Shown here in pieces: positions 62,768 to 64,000 of a stretch of 64,000 bases of DNA (within the stretch, counting starts at the first letter, position 1; every line of letters begins with the position of its first letter). The DNA is from Anoplolepis gracilipes (lineage: Eukaryota; Arthropoda; Insecta; Hymenoptera; Formicidae). The position numbers were made by a program, and so were the translations under genes. Where the stretch lies: contig NC_132978.1 in NCBI RefSeq assembly GCF_047496725.1, forward strand, positions 12,859,501 to 12,923,500. The letters run 5' to 3'. The notes beneath the pieces were generated by a model. The model ran no database searches and was not told where the DNA came from. It saw only the letters and a list, made by a program, of their open reading frames with translations.

Positions 62768-64000
62768 TCAGCTACCGTCGCGTCGGCGAGATCACAGGAC
62801 CTCTTTCACAAAATCGCGTATAGTGAAAATTAAAATTTCTCCCATCTCCCTTTTCTTTTCTTTCTCTCTCTCTCTCTCTCTCCCTCTCTTTCTTTCTTTA
62901 TACAATAAAAATCCTTCTTCTTCTCGCTTATTTTAACCGACTCGAGGCTAAATTACGATTTAGAAGGCAGTTTGACAGTAATTAACGTAGAATTTTATAA
63001 CATGGATCGAACGTCGAGAATGTACGGTCTATTATTAAACGAGTTTAATTACAATTTCCCGTCTCGCCTCCCCCCCCTCCTCAATCTGGCCATGATGTTC
63101 ATGTCAAGAATCCTCCCTGAATTCCGATCGAGCGATCAATCTTTCCCTCCTCTCACGAGATGTACACGAGAAATTTTTGAAATTGAAAACATATGTACTT
63201 TAGCTACCAGTCTTATTTTTATTGTTGTTGGTATAATAGAAATGTTGATTAATATCACCAATCTTGAATCTTTCGAACAAATTTGCGGAAACATCGTTCC
63301 TGACGGCCTTCTTCAATCACTTGCAACAACATTTTCGATAACAATTTTGCGAATAAATCAATTTCGAAAAATTATATTAATAATCTATAATTATAAAAGA
63401 ATTGTATCGTAAAATTGGAAGAAAATTATAGAGATTATATATCATAGATATCACATATATCAGATATTATTAATAGACGATGTTATCAGATTGTCTAAAG
63501 TGCATCTCGCAGATCAATGTTACCTTTTAATTATCAGGAACATTCAAGGCAGAGATAATCATTAGAGCGATAAATACTTAATAATAGCTGTCGTAGTTAG
63601 CCATCTTAATATATTCTCATTTACATGTATGGCTATATCTCTCGCGTGTATTCTTTCAAGACAGACGATGACGGATCGCCGATAGCAAAACGAGTTGAAT
63701 AGCGACCTGTACGTGTGGATTCGCGAAACAATGCTATTCGGCATTGATTTGGAACGACGGGATCGCGATTCTAGATGCGACGTGCTCGCTCTCATCAGAG
63801 AGAAAAAAAATGCGTTGGCATGGTCGCGTATCATGATTACAGGTAGGCAGGTGTAGAGTTTGGTTAGGGCCTTAAATGGCCAGGGCGATAGGGATCGTTG
63901 TTGGCGATCGCATTAGCCAGCTAATTCTAAGCTAAGCCCGTATTATATGGAGAGATGTTCCTTTATGCACTCGCGAAAGTATCTCTCAAAAGTACCCTAT

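Larger units (their letters stand above)
62051..64000. other. Right end of window, no assured gene
   Basis: Probably intronic if the 62013 exon is real. It holds the foldback MITE, a 15-G run and a (CT)n run at about 62861-62884. A 146-codon frame at 62972-63412 contains two hydrophobic stretches (around ICTLATSLIFIVVGIIEMLI and LLQSLATTFSITIL) but is AT-rich and has no defining motif; see the findings. Confidence 0.4.

Overview
The window is nuclear DNA from an insect, most likely a hymenopteran and plausibly an ant. The clues are spliced genes with short AT-rich introns, an AT-rich background with frequent CpG, many mono-, di- and trinucleotide tracts, and a dense set of small terminal-inverted-repeat transposons. 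There are no operons, prokaryotic signals, CRISPR arrays or recognisable rRNA/tRNA genes. The organism call is an inference. No marker in the window fixes the species.

Left end (1-5.9 kb): two housekeeping genes stand head to head. Ataxin-10 (minus strand) can be rebuilt as six exons whose phases all join, giving 517 aa. The proteasome subunit alpha type-5 gene (plus strand) has two coding exons and a probable 5' UTR exon, giving 242 aa. They share a promoter interval of about 0.4 kb. A candidate orphan terminal exon lies just downstream at 6.35 kb.

11.7-13.3 kb (minus strand): a secreted structural protein of 395 aa is built almost entirely of Pro/Val/Lys/Tyr repeats between two Gly-rich blocks. 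Its signal peptide is split by an intron after four codons, and a TATA box and arthropod initiator lie upstream. I infer a cuticle or other extracellular-matrix protein. It is the most distinctive gene here.

13.3-55 kb: I find no convincing protein-coding exon. The space holds at least eight families of short non-autonomous DNA transposons (MITEs). Target-site duplications can be read for several: an 8-bp hAT-type duplication, a TTAA (piggyBac-type) duplication and several TA duplications. There is also a 1-kb foldback element with a second MITE inside it, several near-perfect hairpins, and long GA, TA, AAT and ACG microsatellites. It is either an intergenic desert or the first-intron and regulatory domain of a gene lying to the right.

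55-64 kb: a GC-rich, GAGA-rich block ends in a strong splice donor at 57,239. A strong acceptor at 62,012 then opens a 38-nt exon with an in-frame stop, an ATG and a donor. I read this tentatively as the 5' end of a plus-strand gene whose body lies beyond the window. The gene cannot be named from its four visible codons. The last 12 kb also hold a near-perfect 229-bp foldback MITE, G-runs and alternating CG/CA tracts.
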